From an uncultured Duodenibacillus sp. (GTDB lineage Bacteria > Pseudomonadota > Gammaproteobacteria > Burkholderiales > Burkholderiaceae_F): DNA of 64,000 nucleotides. The translations under genes were made by a program, and so were the position numbers. Of the stretch, positions 42,269 to 51,904 are shown piece after piece; the first letter of the stretch is position 1; each line of letters begins with the position of its first letter. The stretch is taken from assembly GCA_944390745.1 (NCBI GenBank), contig CALXQK010000010.1, positions 62,001 to 126,000 of the forward strand, written 5' to 3'. Below the pieces are notes generated by a model, which saw only the letters and a list, made by a program, of their open reading frames with translations, searched no databases and was not told the origin of the DNA.

Positions 42269-42508
42269 ATGAGCAGCAATAACAAAGGGCAGCTTCTGCA
42301 GGATCCGTTCCTGAACATCTTGCGCAAGGATCACATTCCGGTGTCGATTTACCTCGTCAACGGCATCAAGCTTCAGGGACAGATTGAATCTTTTGACCAG
42401 TACGTGGTGCTGCTGCGCAACACCGTGACGCAGATGGTCTACAAGCACGCGATCAGCACCGTCGTTCCGACGAGAGCGGTCAACATGCCCAGCGCTTCGG
42501 AAGAATAA
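42269..42508 (+). CDS. hfq: RNA chaperone Hfq
   Basis: This 79-residue Sm-like protein has the Sm1 block [20 protein letters not shown] and Sm2 block [10 protein letters not shown] with the RNA-binding YKH (residues 58-60). It forms hexamers that pair small RNAs with mRNAs. It lacks the long flexible C-terminal tail of the 102-residue E. coli protein. GGAG upstream of ATG supports the start. hflX follows after three bases. Confidence 0.98.
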   Translation: MSSNNKGQLLQDPFLNILRKDHIPVSIYLVNGIKLQGQIESFDQYVVLLRNTVTQMVYKHAISTVVPTRAVNMPSASEE

Positions 42509-42511
42509 GCG

Positions 42512-43738
42512 TTGACGAAGTTTCAGTTTGACAGTGCGCGGGAGGCTCAAGCCGCCCGCGCTTTTCTTGTGACCGTTGCACTCGGCCGCCCGGCGCTTGC
42601 CGATGCCGCCGAGGAGCTCTCCGAGCTGGTGCGCTCCGACGCCCTCGAGCCCGTGGGCCTGCTGCAGGCCCGGCGCGACAAGCCCGATCCCGCCACCTAT
42701 CTCGGAAGCGGAAAGATCGAGGAGATCAAGGGGCTCGCGAAGGCCGCAGGCGCCGACGTCGTGGTGTTTGACGCGGCGCTTTCGGCCGCGCAGGAGCGCA
42801 ACATCGCCAATGCCCTGGGCATTGCGGTGATGGACCGCACCGAGCTCATCCTTGAAATCTTTCGACGCCGCGCCAAGAGCCGCGAGGGGCGGCTGCAGGT
42901 GGAGCTTGCGCGCCTTGAGCATCTTTCCACGCGGCTTGTGCGCGGATGGACGCACCTTGAGCGCCAGCGCGGCGGACTCGGAAAGACGGGCGGCCCGGGC
43001 GAAAAGCAGATTGAGCTTGACCGCCGCATGATCGCCGCCCGCGTCAAGATGCTCAAAAGCCAGTTGAAGAAGCTCGAGCGCCAGCGCGACACGCAGCGCC
43101 GCTCGCGCATGCGCACCGACACCGTGACGGTGAGTCTCGTGGGCTACACCAACGCGGGCAAGTCGACGCTCTTCAACCGCCTTGTGCGCGAGAAAACCTA
43201 TGCGGCCGACCAGCTCTTCGCGACGCTCGATACGACGGCGCGGCGCTGCTGGGTGAGCGATGATCAGACGGTGATTCTCTCGGACACGGTCGGCTTCATC
43301 CGCGGGCTGCCGCACCAGCTCGTCGAGGCATTCAAGTCGACGCTCGATGAGACGGTGCACGCCGACGTGCTGCTGCACGTGGTTGACGCAAGCTCGCCCG
43401 TGCGCGAGGAGCAGATGGCCTCGGTGCAGGAGGTGCTCGGGCAGATTCACGCCGAGGACATTCCCGTCATCACGGTGTTCAACAAGATTGATCTGTGCGG
43501 CCGTAGCCCCCTGCTGCAGCGCCATCCCGACGGGCGCGTGAAGTCTGTCGCCATCAGCGCGGCAACGGGCGAGGGGGTGGATCTGCTGCGCGAGGCGCTC
43601 GCCGAGACCGTCGTCGCCCTGCAGCAGCAAAATGCATCGCTGCCGCGCGAGCCCGAGCCCTGGGAGCTTGAGGCCGATCCCCGGGGCCGCAGCAAGAGCG
43701 ATCAGGAGGCCCTTGCCGAGCTCGAGGCGCTTTTGTAA
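42512..43738 (+). CDS. hflX: Ribosome-splitting GTPase HflX
   Basis: The protein has 408 residues. An N-terminal domain with TYLGSGKIEEI and a glycine-rich RGGLGKTGGPGEKQIELDRR hinge precedes the GTPase domain (GYTNAGKST, DTVGFI, NKID). HflX binds and splits stalled 70S ribosomes. The start is TTG 42512, three bases after the hfq stop, with GGAAG upstream within hfq; no in-frame ATG occurs until deep inside the conserved domain. The two genes are thus translationally coupled. Confidence 0.94.
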   Translation: MTKFQFDSAREAQAARAFLVTVALGRPALADAAEELSELVRSDALEPVGLLQARRDKPDPATYLGSGKIEEIKGLAKAAGADVVVFDAALSAAQERNIANALGIAVMDRTELILEIFRRRAKSREGRLQVELARLEHLSTRLVRGWTHLERQRGGLGKTGGPGEKQIELDRRMIAARVKMLKSQLKKLERQRDTQRRSRMRTDTVTVSLVGYTNAGKSTLFNRLVREKTYAADQLFATLDTTARRCWVSDDQTVILSDTVGFIRGLPHQLVEAFKSTLDETVHADVLLHVVDASSPVREEQMASVQEVLGQIHAEDIPVITVFNKIDLCGRSPLLQRHPDGRVKSVAISAATGEGVDLLREALAETVVALQQQNASLPREPEPWELEADPRGRSKSDQEALAELEALL

Positions 43739-43897
43739 GGCCGGGTTTTGCAAAGGTGTTTCAAGCCGTAGCAAAGTCCCGGTCCGGGCGAAGCTCAATG
43801 CTAAACTCGTAGCGCTTTTTTCTTGACATGTCCGCCCTTTTTTGCAGCTCTGGACACCGTCAGCGGGCGGACGACGATTTAGGAAACCATTCAATCC

Positions 43898-45400
43898 ATG
43901 TCTATCAATGACCCCCAGTGGGGCCGCAATGCCGGAGGCGGCAAGTCCGGCGACGCGGGAGACGATGATCCTCGCGGCAAGCCCGAGCGCCCCGACAACG
44001 AGGAGCAGTCCCCGCGCAACGACCGCGCCGACGAGGCTCGCGACGAGCGTCGTCCGGATCCGCCGCAGCGCGGCCGCGGCGAACCCACCAGCGACCTTGA
44101 CCAGCTCTGGGATGACTTCAACCGCATGCTGGGCTCGATCATGGGCGGAGGCGGCAAAAACCGCAGGCCCGGCAATGCGGGCTGGCAGCAGGATCGCGAT
44201 GACGACTCGCGCAGCTGGAATTCCGATGCGCGCGAAGACGCCTCCGAGGACAGGCAGCCGCAGACGCGCCGCTCCACGAGCGGCTTCGGCGGCTTCGGCG
44301 GCCGGGGCGGCAGGCGCGGCAATGCGGGCGGCCGCGGCTTCTCGGCGCGCGGACTGGTGCTTCTGGCGGGCGTGGCCGTCATCGGCTGGGCCGCAAGCGG
44401 CATCTACATCGTTCCCGAGGGCCAGGTGGGCGTGGTGACCACGTTCGGGCGCTATACGAGCGACAGTGCGGCCGGCATCAACTGGCGCGCGCCCTGGCCC
44501 ATCCAGGAGGTCGAGATCGTGGACGTCTCGAGCGTGCGCAAGGCCGAGATCGGCATCAAGGGCACCTCAAGCCGCCTGCGCGAGGCCCTGATGCTCACCG
44601 ACGACGAGAACATCGTCGACGTGCAGTTCAACGTGCAGTACCGCATCCGTCTGCACCAGGCCAAGGACTACCTCTTCCGCAGCCGTGATCCCGACCAGGC
44701 GGTGATCGGCGCCGCCGAAAGCGCGATGCGCGAGGTGGTGGGCCGCAAGACGATGGACTCGGTGCTCTTTGAGAGCAAGCAGGAGATCGCCTCCAACGTG
44801 CAGACGATCATGCAGCAGATGCTCGACCGCTATCAGACGGGCATTGAGGTGATGAGCGTGGCCATTCAGAACGCGCAGCCGCCCCAGCCCGTGCAGGCCG
44901 CCTTCAACGACGCCGTCAAGGCCGGGCAGGACCGTGAGCGCCAGATCAACGAGGGCCAGGCCTATGCCAATGCGGTCGTGCCGGCCGCGCGCGGCACTGC
45001 ATCGCGCCTGATTCAGGAGGCCGAGGGCTACAAGGCGCGCGTGGTGGAGACGGCCACCGGCGACGCCGAGCGCTTCTCGATGGTGCTCTCCCAGTACGAA
45101 AAGGCTCCGCAGGTCACGCGCGAGCGCATCTACATCGACGCCATGCGGGACATCTACGCCTCGACGCAGAAGGTGCTCGTCGACACGCGCTCGGGAAGCA
45201 ATCTGCTCTATCTGCCGCTTGACAAGCTCGTCGAGCGCAGCGCCCCGGGGGCGGCGGCCGCGCCCTCGACGCCTGCAGCCGCGGCTGCCTCCTCGCTTGC
45301 CGCGCCGCAGACCGGCGCCGCTCAGCAGCCGGCGGCTCCCGCGGCAAACGCCTCGCGCGACATTGATCCCCGCGCGGCCTTCCGCATGCGCGGTGAATGA
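43898..45400 (+). CDS. hflK: FtsH protease modulator HflK
   Basis: The protein has 500 residues. A long charged, Gly/Arg/Asp-rich N-terminus (about 1-145) precedes a membrane segment (about 150-168, LVLLAGVAVIGWAASGIYI) and an SPFH/band-7 domain (EGQVGVVTTFGRY). An Ala/Pro/Gln tail follows. HflK and HflC form a cage around FtsH in the inner membrane. TCCGCCC/GGGCGGA at 43831-43871 forms a leader hairpin. The stop TGA overlaps an ATG that may couple to hflC. Confidence 0.95.
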   Translation: MSINDPQWGRNAGGGKSGDAGDDDPRGKPERPDNEEQSPRNDRADEARDERRPDPPQRGRGEPTSDLDQLWDDFNRMLGSIMGGGGKNRRPGNAGWQQDRDDDSRSWNSDAREDASEDRQPQTRRSTSGFGGFGGRGGRRGNAGGRGFSARGLVLLAGVAVIGWAASGIYIVPEGQVGVVTTFGRYTSDSAAGINWRAPWPIQEVEIVDVSSVRKAEIGIKGTSSRLREALMLTDDENIVDVQFNVQYRIRLHQAKDYLFRSRDPDQAVIGAAESAMREVVGRKTMDSVLFESKQEIASNVQTIMQQMLDRYQTGIEVMSVAIQNAQPPQPVQAAFNDAVKAGQDRERQINEGQAYANAVVPAARGTASRLIQEAEGYKARVVETATGDAERFSMVLSQYEKAPQVTRERIYIDAMRDIYASTQKVLVDTRSGSNLLYLPLDKLVERSAPGAAAAPSTPAAAAASSLAAPQTGAAQQPAAPAANASRDIDPRAAFRMRGE

Positions 45401-45417
45401 CCGGGGGAACACAGACA

Positions 45418-46305
45418 ATGAAGAAATTTACGACATTGGTGATTGCGGCGATCATTGCCGTGGGTGCGGCGCGCCTTTGCCTGTATACGGTGGGCGAGCG
45501 CGAATACGCGCTGGTCTTTGCCCTGGGCGAGCTCGTTGAGGTCAAGAGCGAGCCGGGACTTTATGCAAAGCTCCCCGCACCGTTTCAAAACGTGGTCTAT
45601 CTGGACCGGCGCATCCTCACCATGGACACGCCCCAGGCTGATCTCGTGCAGACCAGCGAAAAGAAGAATCTTCTGATCGACAGCTTCGTGAAGTGGCGCA
45701 TTCATGACCCCCGCTCGTACTGGGTGTCGTTTCAGGGCAGCGAGCGTGCGGCTGAAGACCGCGTGGCGGCCCTGCTGCGCGACGCCCTGAACCAGACGGT
45801 GAACCGCCGCACGGTCAACCAGATCACCAGCCGCGAGCGCGACCGCGCCATGAGCGAGATCAAGGCGGCGCTGCAGTCTCGGGTGAGCGACGTCGGCATC
45901 GAAATCGTCGACGTGCGCCTCAAGCGCGTGGACTTCACGCCTGAGATCTCCGAGTCGGTCTACCGCCGCATGGAGGCCGAGCGCAAGCGCGTGGCAAGCG
46001 AGGAGCGCAGCGAGGGCGCCGCGGCCGCCGAGAAGATTCGCGCCGAGGCCGACCGCCAGCGCGCGGTGATTCTTGCCGAGGCCTATCGCGATGCCCAGCG
46101 CATCAAGGGCGAGGGCGACTCCCGCGCCAATGCGATCTACGCCGAGGCATTCAGCAAGGATCCGGAGTTTGCGCGGTTTTACCGCAACATCGACGCCTAC
46201 CGCATGAGCTTTGGAAAGCCCACCGACATGATGGTGCTCGACGGCTCGGGCGAGTTCTTTGAGATTTTCAAGGATCCCGAAGCCGGCGCCGCAAAGCAGC
46301 GCTGA
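45418..46305 (+). CDS. hflC: FtsH protease modulator HflC
   Basis: The protein has 295 residues: a signal-anchor (about 4-25) and SPFH domain (YTVGEREYALVFALGE), with a C-terminal coiled coil (about 185-250, EAERKRVASEERSEGAAAA). It partners HflK. An earlier in-frame ATG at 45397 overlaps the hflK stop in ATGA; ATG 45418 is preferred because GGGGGAA precedes it and MKKFTTLVIAAI is a typical anchor start. Confidence 0.94.
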   Translation: MKKFTTLVIAAIIAVGAARLCLYTVGEREYALVFALGELVEVKSEPGLYAKLPAPFQNVVYLDRRILTMDTPQADLVQTSEKKNLLIDSFVKWRIHDPRSYWVSFQGSERAAEDRVAALLRDALNQTVNRRTVNQITSRERDRAMSEIKAALQSRVSDVGIEIVDVRLKRVDFTPEISESVYRRMEAERKRVASEERSEGAAAAEKIRAEADRQRAVILAEAYRDAQRIKGEGDSRANAIYAEAFSKDPEFARFYRNIDAYRMSFGKPTDMMVLDGSGEFFEIFKDPEAGAAKQR

Positions 46306-46337
46306 TGAGGGCGGTCTGATCCGCAGGGTGCAGAGGC

Positions 46338-46529
46338 ATGAAGGTCATTCTTCTTGCGCTGGGCTTCATGATCGTCTTTGAGGGAGTCTTTCCCTTGATC
46401 GCGCCCGGGCTCTGGCAGCAGTCGCTTGAAAAAATCTCGCGCATCAATCCAGAGACCGTCCGCCGGGCGGCCATGGTGATGGTGATCGCGGGGCTGGGCT
46501 GGATCTGGGTTCTGACAGCGTTTGTCTGA
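46338..46529 (+). CDS. DUF2065 small membrane protein (YjeT family)
   Basis: This 63-residue protein has two hydrophobic segments (about 3-24 and 44-62) separated by a short polar loop, the DUF2065 pattern. The gene between hflC and hisZ or purA is conserved in proteobacteria. Its role is unknown; association with HflKC is only suggested by position. Confidence 0.88.
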   Translation: MKVILLALGFMIVFEGVFPLIAPGLWQQSLEKISRINPETVRRAAMVMVIAGLGWIWVLTAFV

Positions 46530-46607
46530 ACCCGGACCGGCGCCGGCGGTGAATCGGAGACATCGACAAAAGCAAGAACAGCAAGGATAGGGAGCGTTCG
46601 TTCACAC

Positions 46608-47771
46608 ATGCCCAACTGGCTCATTCCGGACAATTTTGCAGACATCCTGCCCCGGCAGGCGCGCACGCTTGAAAAGATGCGTCGCGATTGTCTTGACCTT
46701 TTTGCGGCGCACGGCTTTGAGCTCGTGCAGCCGCCCCTGGTCGAATTTGTTGACTCGCTGCTCACGGGCAGCGGCAGCGACCTTGACAACAACACCTTCA
46801 AGTTCATGGATCAGAAGGGCGGCAAGATGATCGGCCTGCGTGCGGACATGACGCCGCAGGCCGCGCGCATTGACGCGCACATCCTCAACCGTCCGGGCGT
46901 CTGCCGCCTGTGCTACGCGGGCAGCTGTCTGCATGCCCGTCCGATGCATCCGCTGGCGAGTCGCGAGCCGGTCGTGGCCGGCGCCGAAATCTTCGGCGCC
47001 TCGGGGCTTGAGGCCGACGCGCAGGTGATGCGCCTTGCCGTCAAGAGTCTGCGCAGGCTCGGTCTGAAGACCGTGCATCTTGACATCGGCCACACGGGGG
47101 TGCTGCGCGCGCTTCTTGACGATCAGCCGCTTACCGACGAGCGGCTGCATGCGCTCGTGCGCGCGCTGCGCATGAAGGATCCGGTGGCGCTGCAGGCCGC
47201 GGCCTCGGACTTTGACGAGACCACCCGCGCCGGGCTGGTGGCGCTCGCGCGCTACTTCGGCGATGCGGACGTTCTCGACGTGCTCGAGCGCGAGCTGCCG
47301 CAAAAGCCCGCGATTCGCGAGGCCATTGAGGAGGTGCGCACGCTCGCCGGCCTGTGCGGCGCCGATGAGACGAGCTTTGACTTCTGCGACGTCCACGGCT
47401 ACCAGTACCTCACGGGCATTACGTTTTCGGCCAACATACCGCAATATGCTCAGGCGGTTTTGCGCGGCGGGCGGTATGATGGTGTGGGTCTTGCCTTCGG
47501 CCGTTCGCGGCCCGCCTGCGGATTCACGATTTATCTGCGGGAGCTTGCGGGGGTGCCCGAACTCGAGGAGCCGGCGCTGCCCGAGGCCGTGATCGCCGCC
47601 GGCCCCGTGGATCCCGAATTTGAAGCCTGCGTCGAGCGCCTGCGCGACGAGGGCCGTGTTGTCGTGCGCCTGCTTCCGGGGGAGAAGTCCGAGGAGACCG
47701 CGCGGCAGTTTTGCGTGACGCACGAACTTGTGCGCACGCCCGAAGGAATTGAGCTCGTTGCTCGCAACTAA
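46608..47771 (+). CDS. hisZ: ATP phosphoribosyltransferase regulatory subunit HisZ
   Basis: The 387-residue protein resembles the catalytic fold of histidyl-tRNA synthetase (FELVQPPLVEFVDSLLTG, MIGLRADMTPQAARI, FGRSRPACGF) but lacks the anticodon-binding domain and is clearly distinct from hisS at 37211. HisZ forms a complex with the short form of HisG in histidine synthesis. The location between DUF2065 and purA is typical. It is followed by purA after 18 bases. Confidence 0.95.
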   Translation: MPNWLIPDNFADILPRQARTLEKMRRDCLDLFAAHGFELVQPPLVEFVDSLLTGSGSDLDNNTFKFMDQKGGKMIGLRADMTPQAARIDAHILNRPGVCRLCYAGSCLHARPMHPLASREPVVAGAEIFGASGLEADAQVMRLAVKSLRRLGLKTVHLDIGHTGVLRALLDDQPLTDERLHALVRALRMKDPVALQAAASDFDETTRAGLVALARYFGDADVLDVLERELPQKPAIREAIEEVRTLAGLCGADETSFDFCDVHGYQYLTGITFSANIPQYAQAVLRGGRYDGVGLAFGRSRPACGFTIYLRELAGVPELEEPALPEAVIAAGPVDPEFEACVERLRDEGRVVVRLLPGEKSEETARQFCVTHELVRTPEGIELVARN

Positions 47772-47777
47772 AGCTAG

Positions 47778-49082
<1,305 letters not shown>

Positions 49083-49112
49083 TCTAAAATTAGAGCTTCA
49101 AACTCATTTTTT

Positions 49113-49149
49113 GGCGGTTTCCGCAGGACCTGCGGGAGCCGCCTTGCAT
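49113..49149 (+). terminator. Candidate purA terminator
   Basis: GGCGGTTTCCGCA pairs with TGCGGGAGCCGCC over 13 bp with two G/T wobbles, followed by TTGCATTT. The T tract is interrupted. Confidence 0.55.
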
Positions 49150-49202
49150 TTATCGGCCGCGGCGATCCAAGGCCGGGACAGATTTTTCAGGAATGCTTGG
49201 TT

Positions 49203-49736
49203 ATGGCTGAGAGTTCACACGCCCACTACAACTGGAACGAATACATCGACCTGTGCGAGCGGCTCGTGGCCCGCGTGGGCATGAGCGGCTGGACGTTTGA
49301 CTGCGTGCTGTGTCTGGCGCGCGGCGGCATGCGCCCGGGAGACTTCTTCAGCCGCATCTACGGCAAGCCCCTTGCCGTGCTCTCGACGAGCTCCTACCGC
49401 GAGGCAGCGGGCACCGTGCAGGGGGACCTTGACATCGCCCGCTACATCACGGGCGTGAGCGAGCTCAAGGGAAAGCTCCTTCTCGTGGACGATCTGTGCG
49501 ACTCGGGCCAGACCATCATGAAGGTGGTCGAGCACCTCAAGCGCAACTATCCCGGAGTGACCGAAATCCGCGTGGCGGTGCTCTGGACCAAGGCCTGCTC
49601 GGTCTTCAAGCCCGACTACTGCGTGGTGCACTTTGAAGACAGCCCCTGGATCCACCAGCCCTTTGAGTGCTACGACGATCTGGGCATTGAAAATCACATC
49701 GCGCGCTGCCGCGAGAAGTTCGGCGACAACATCTGA
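49203..49736 (+). CDS. Purine-type phosphoribosyltransferase
   Basis: This 177-residue protein has the type I PRPP-binding motif LLLVDDLCDSGQTI (about residues 97-110) and a hydrophobic beta-strand layout. The family transfers phosphoribosyl from PRPP to a purine base. Being directly downstream of purA suggests purine salvage (hypoxanthine, guanine or xanthine), but base specificity cannot be fixed from sequence. TTG 49197 is in frame two codons before ATG 49203; AGGA at 49189-49192 serves the latter. Confidence 0.85.
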   Translation: MAESSHAHYNWNEYIDLCERLVARVGMSGWTFDCVLCLARGGMRPGDFFSRIYGKPLAVLSTSSYREAAGTVQGDLDIARYITGVSELKGKLLLVDDLCDSGQTIMKVVEHLKRNYPGVTEIRVAVLWTKACSVFKPDYCVVHFEDSPWIHQPFECYDDLGIENHIARCREKFGDNI

Positions 49737-49782
49737 TCGCCGCCCAGAGCCGCGCACTTTTTCAACAGTGCGCCCCCAACCG

Positions 49783-49828
49783 GGTCGCCAGCGGCACGGC
49801 TTCGCCGTGCGGGCGGCCTTGTTTTTTT
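49783..49828 (+). terminator. Intrinsic terminator between the phosphoribosyltransferase and the VWA gene
   Basis: GGTCGCC pairs with GGCGGCC outside an inner GCACGGC/GCCGTGC stem with a TTC loop, followed by TTG and seven Ts. It ends directly before the convergent VWA gene. Confidence 0.85.
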
Positions 49829-49834
49829 GTCGGC

Positions 49835-51568
49835 CTAGGACTGCTGCAGACTGCGGCAGAAGCGCGTGCGGCCCAGAAGCTGCGCCATGGCGGTCTCAAG
49901 GTCGTCCGTACGGCGCACAAAGACCGTGTTGCGGACAATGTTTTCGTTGGGCGTGTCAATCGTCATCAGAGCGAGCTCAATGCCGCGCGCGTTCATCTCG
50001 TCCTCGGCCGTGCGCGCCAGTCCTGCGGGAAACCGCCCGTCGGTGATGACGATGAGAAGCCTGTCGCGGGCCGACGTCCGAAAGCTGTGCGCAGCCCATC
50101 GCAGCGCCTCGACAATGGGCGTGGATCCGTAGGCCGTCACCGGCGCGATGCGCTGCAGGCTTCGGCCGATCGGTTCGTCCGCGGCGGCAACGAGCGAAAC
50201 CTTGTCGTCCTGCCCGGGGCCGGGGAAGATGGCCGCGCGAGCCGAGCAGCCGGAGACAGCGCGAAGCGCCGAGATGAGCGCAGCGACAATGCACTTGGCC
50301 CGGGTCATGGTGCCGATGCCCATGGAGCCTGAACGATCCAGAAGAATCGTGACGTCGGCCGAGACGTTTCGCTCGGCAGAGGGCGCGGCAAAAAGCCGCG
50401 GATCGCGCGCGGCCATCGCATTGAGCCAGTCGGGGGCAAGCTCAACGCCCTCGCAGCCGCGGCGCTCAAACCCATCATCCTCGGTCTTGAGAACCTCGGA
50501 AAACAGCCTCGCAAGCCTTGCGGTGTGCTCGAGCGCCTTTTCAAACTCCTCGCGGTACTCGTCTGCGCCGCTCATGACGGCGGCGTCAGACGGCCCGTCG
50601 GACCAGAACTTCGTCTCGGGGACATCCCTGTCCAAGCTTGCTGCTGCAAGTTCGGCATCCCGGTCCGGGGAGGGCGTCTCCCAAAACTGCTCCTGCTCCA
50701 GCACGCCGGAAATCGCCCGGTCAACCCTCCGGTCAAAGAGCACTTCGCGCAGAAACGTCAATGTACGCTTGCTGCGGCGCGGGCGCCCGGTGTTCTTGTA
50801 GCGCGGGATGCGGTCCGGGGACCTCCCGGCCGTGCCTTCCTGATGGTCGGGAACCGCCGCATTCCCGGCGGCGGCGCCGGCTTTTGAAGTCGCTTCAAGA
50901 GCAGGCTCGCGTCCGTGCGTGACCTGCGAGCAGATGGCCGAGATGCTCCGGGCCAGGGCAAGCGCCTCGGCCGAGGAGGCAAGGCTGCGGGCCTTGAGCA
51001 CCTCCGCGTGAAAGCGCTCCATGAGGTCATCGGGGAGATTGGCGCGCATGCGCTTCTCAAGCCCGGGCAGGCATTGCTGCGCCCAGGAGTACCCATGGTC
51101 GGAGAACAGGGTGAAAAGCGTCCAGAGAACGAATGCGCTGCCAGCCGAGATCGTCTCCGGGGCGGCCGCGCTGATTTGATTCTTTTCCAGAAGCACGCGC
51201 CCGAGCTCCTCGCGCCAGAGCCTGTAGCCCGCAAAGCGCTCGGCCCCCGCCTTGTCGATGCGCAGATCCTCAAAGCTGTTGAAGAGGGCAAAAACAAGGC
51301 CTGACTCGCGCGAGGCCTCGCGCACCACCTGCACGTCGGTGTCGGTCACATGCATCATCTCGTGAATGCCGTGGCCGAGTGCGAGAACTTCAAAATGCTC
51401 GTCTGCAGGATCAAGGCTGCCGAGCCAGACCGTCCTGCCGTTTGTTGAGGGCGACCCGTCAAAGACAAAGGACACCCCCGTGCGCTCGGAGATGGTTTGA
51501 AGAAAGGTTTCGACGCCTTTTCTGCGCTCGGCGGCGGAAATTGTCGGGTCGCGATAAAAAAGAGTCAT
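49835..51568 (-). CDS. VWA-domain protein with HEXXH motif, CobT-like
   Basis: The protein has 577 residues without signal peptide. An HEMMH motif (residues 69-73, in GHGIHEMMHVTDTD) matches the HEXXH zinc-protease pattern. A low-complexity middle part (about 200-270) links to a C-terminal von Willebrand factor A domain with an intact MIDAS: Asp411-Ser413-Ser415 in DRSGSMG, Thr483 in YGSTP and Asp510 in ITDG. The layout is that of CobT-like VWA proteins, which usually act with an AAA+ ATPase of the CobS/MoxR type. No such ATPase and no cobalamin gene is in the window. The substrate is unknown; it may be a chelatase-like chaperone or a metal-dependent maturation factor. Confidence 0.72.
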   Translation of the reverse strand: MTLFYRDPTISAAERRKGVETFLQTISERTGVSFVFDGSPSTNGRTVWLGSLDPADEHFEVLALGHGIHEMMHVTDTDVQVVREASRESGLVFALFNSFEDLRIDKAGAERFAGYRLWREELGRVLLEKNQISAAAPETISAGSAFVLWTLFTLFSDHGYSWAQQCLPGLEKRMRANLPDDLMERFHAEVLKARSLASSAEALALARSISAICSQVTHGREPALEATSKAGAAAGNAAVPDHQEGTAGRSPDRIPRYKNTGRPRRSKRTLTFLREVLFDRRVDRAISGVLEQEQFWETPSPDRDAELAAASLDRDVPETKFWSDGPSDAAVMSGADEYREEFEKALEHTARLARLFSEVLKTEDDGFERRGCEGVELAPDWLNAMAARDPRLFAAPSAERNVSADVTILLDRSGSMGIGTMTRAKCIVAALISALRAVSGCSARAAIFPGPGQDDKVSLVAAADEPIGRSLQRIAPVTAYGSTPIVEALRWAAHSFRTSARDRLLIVITDGRFPAGLARTAEDEMNARGIELALMTIDTPNENIVRNTVFVRRTDDLETAMAQLLGRTRFCRSLQQS

Positions 51569-51762
51569 GTGCCGGTCCCTGGTGGTGCTGCTCTGGCGGC
51601 AAAAGCCGGCATTTTACGGGAATTTGTCCGCGTGCTGACACGCTGCGGCAGTTGCCAGGGTCCGCGCAGGGCCGGCCGTCGGGGCGTCATTAAAGGGCGG
51701 CGCCCTCAAAGGAGGGGGCGGCAGGGTGGGCCGCGATCGGAAAATACAATCGAAAAGCCCCT

Positions 51763-51806
51763 CCGAACGCATATTTTCAGACCTGTTCAATCAATATGGC
51801 GTTCGG
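51763..51806 (+). promoter_or_regulatory. Inverted repeat upstream of the second autotransporter
   Basis: CCGAACGC-ATATT (51763-51775) pairs with AATAT-GGCGTTCGG (51793-51806) over 13 bp with one bulged G. It may be an operator or a leader hairpin. Confidence 0.5.
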
Positions 51807-51820
51807 AAAATTTTATTGAT

Positions 51821-51880
51821 GGATTTCTTTTCCTTGTTTTATTCGGCAAGTAAATCAAGGGAAGGAAAACAAAGAAATCC
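51821..51880 (+). promoter_or_regulatory. Long hairpin in the leader of the second autotransporter
   Basis: GGATTTCTTT (51821-51830) and AAAGAAATCC (51871-51880) are perfectly complementary; TCCTT (51831-51835) can extend the stem by pairing with AAGGA near 51862-51866. The AAGGAG ribosome site lies just outside the hairpin. Confidence 0.5.
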
Positions 51881-51904
51881 GATTCGCGAATAAAGGAGAA
51901 AATA

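Larger units (their letters stand above)
51569..51904. other. 336-base region upstream of the phase-variable autotransporter
   Basis: No gene. The half nearest the autotransporter is AT-rich and holds two inverted repeats (51763-51806 and 51821-51880) and a weak promoter (TTGATG 51816-51821, 17 bases, TTATTC 51839-51844). The other half carries the unclear promoter of the minus-strand VWA gene. Confidence 0.5.

Noticed and set aside
41899..42282. 127-codon plus-strand frame before hfq
   Set aside because: Arginine-rich and low in complexity, overlaps the hfq start in another frame, and lacks a ribosome site.
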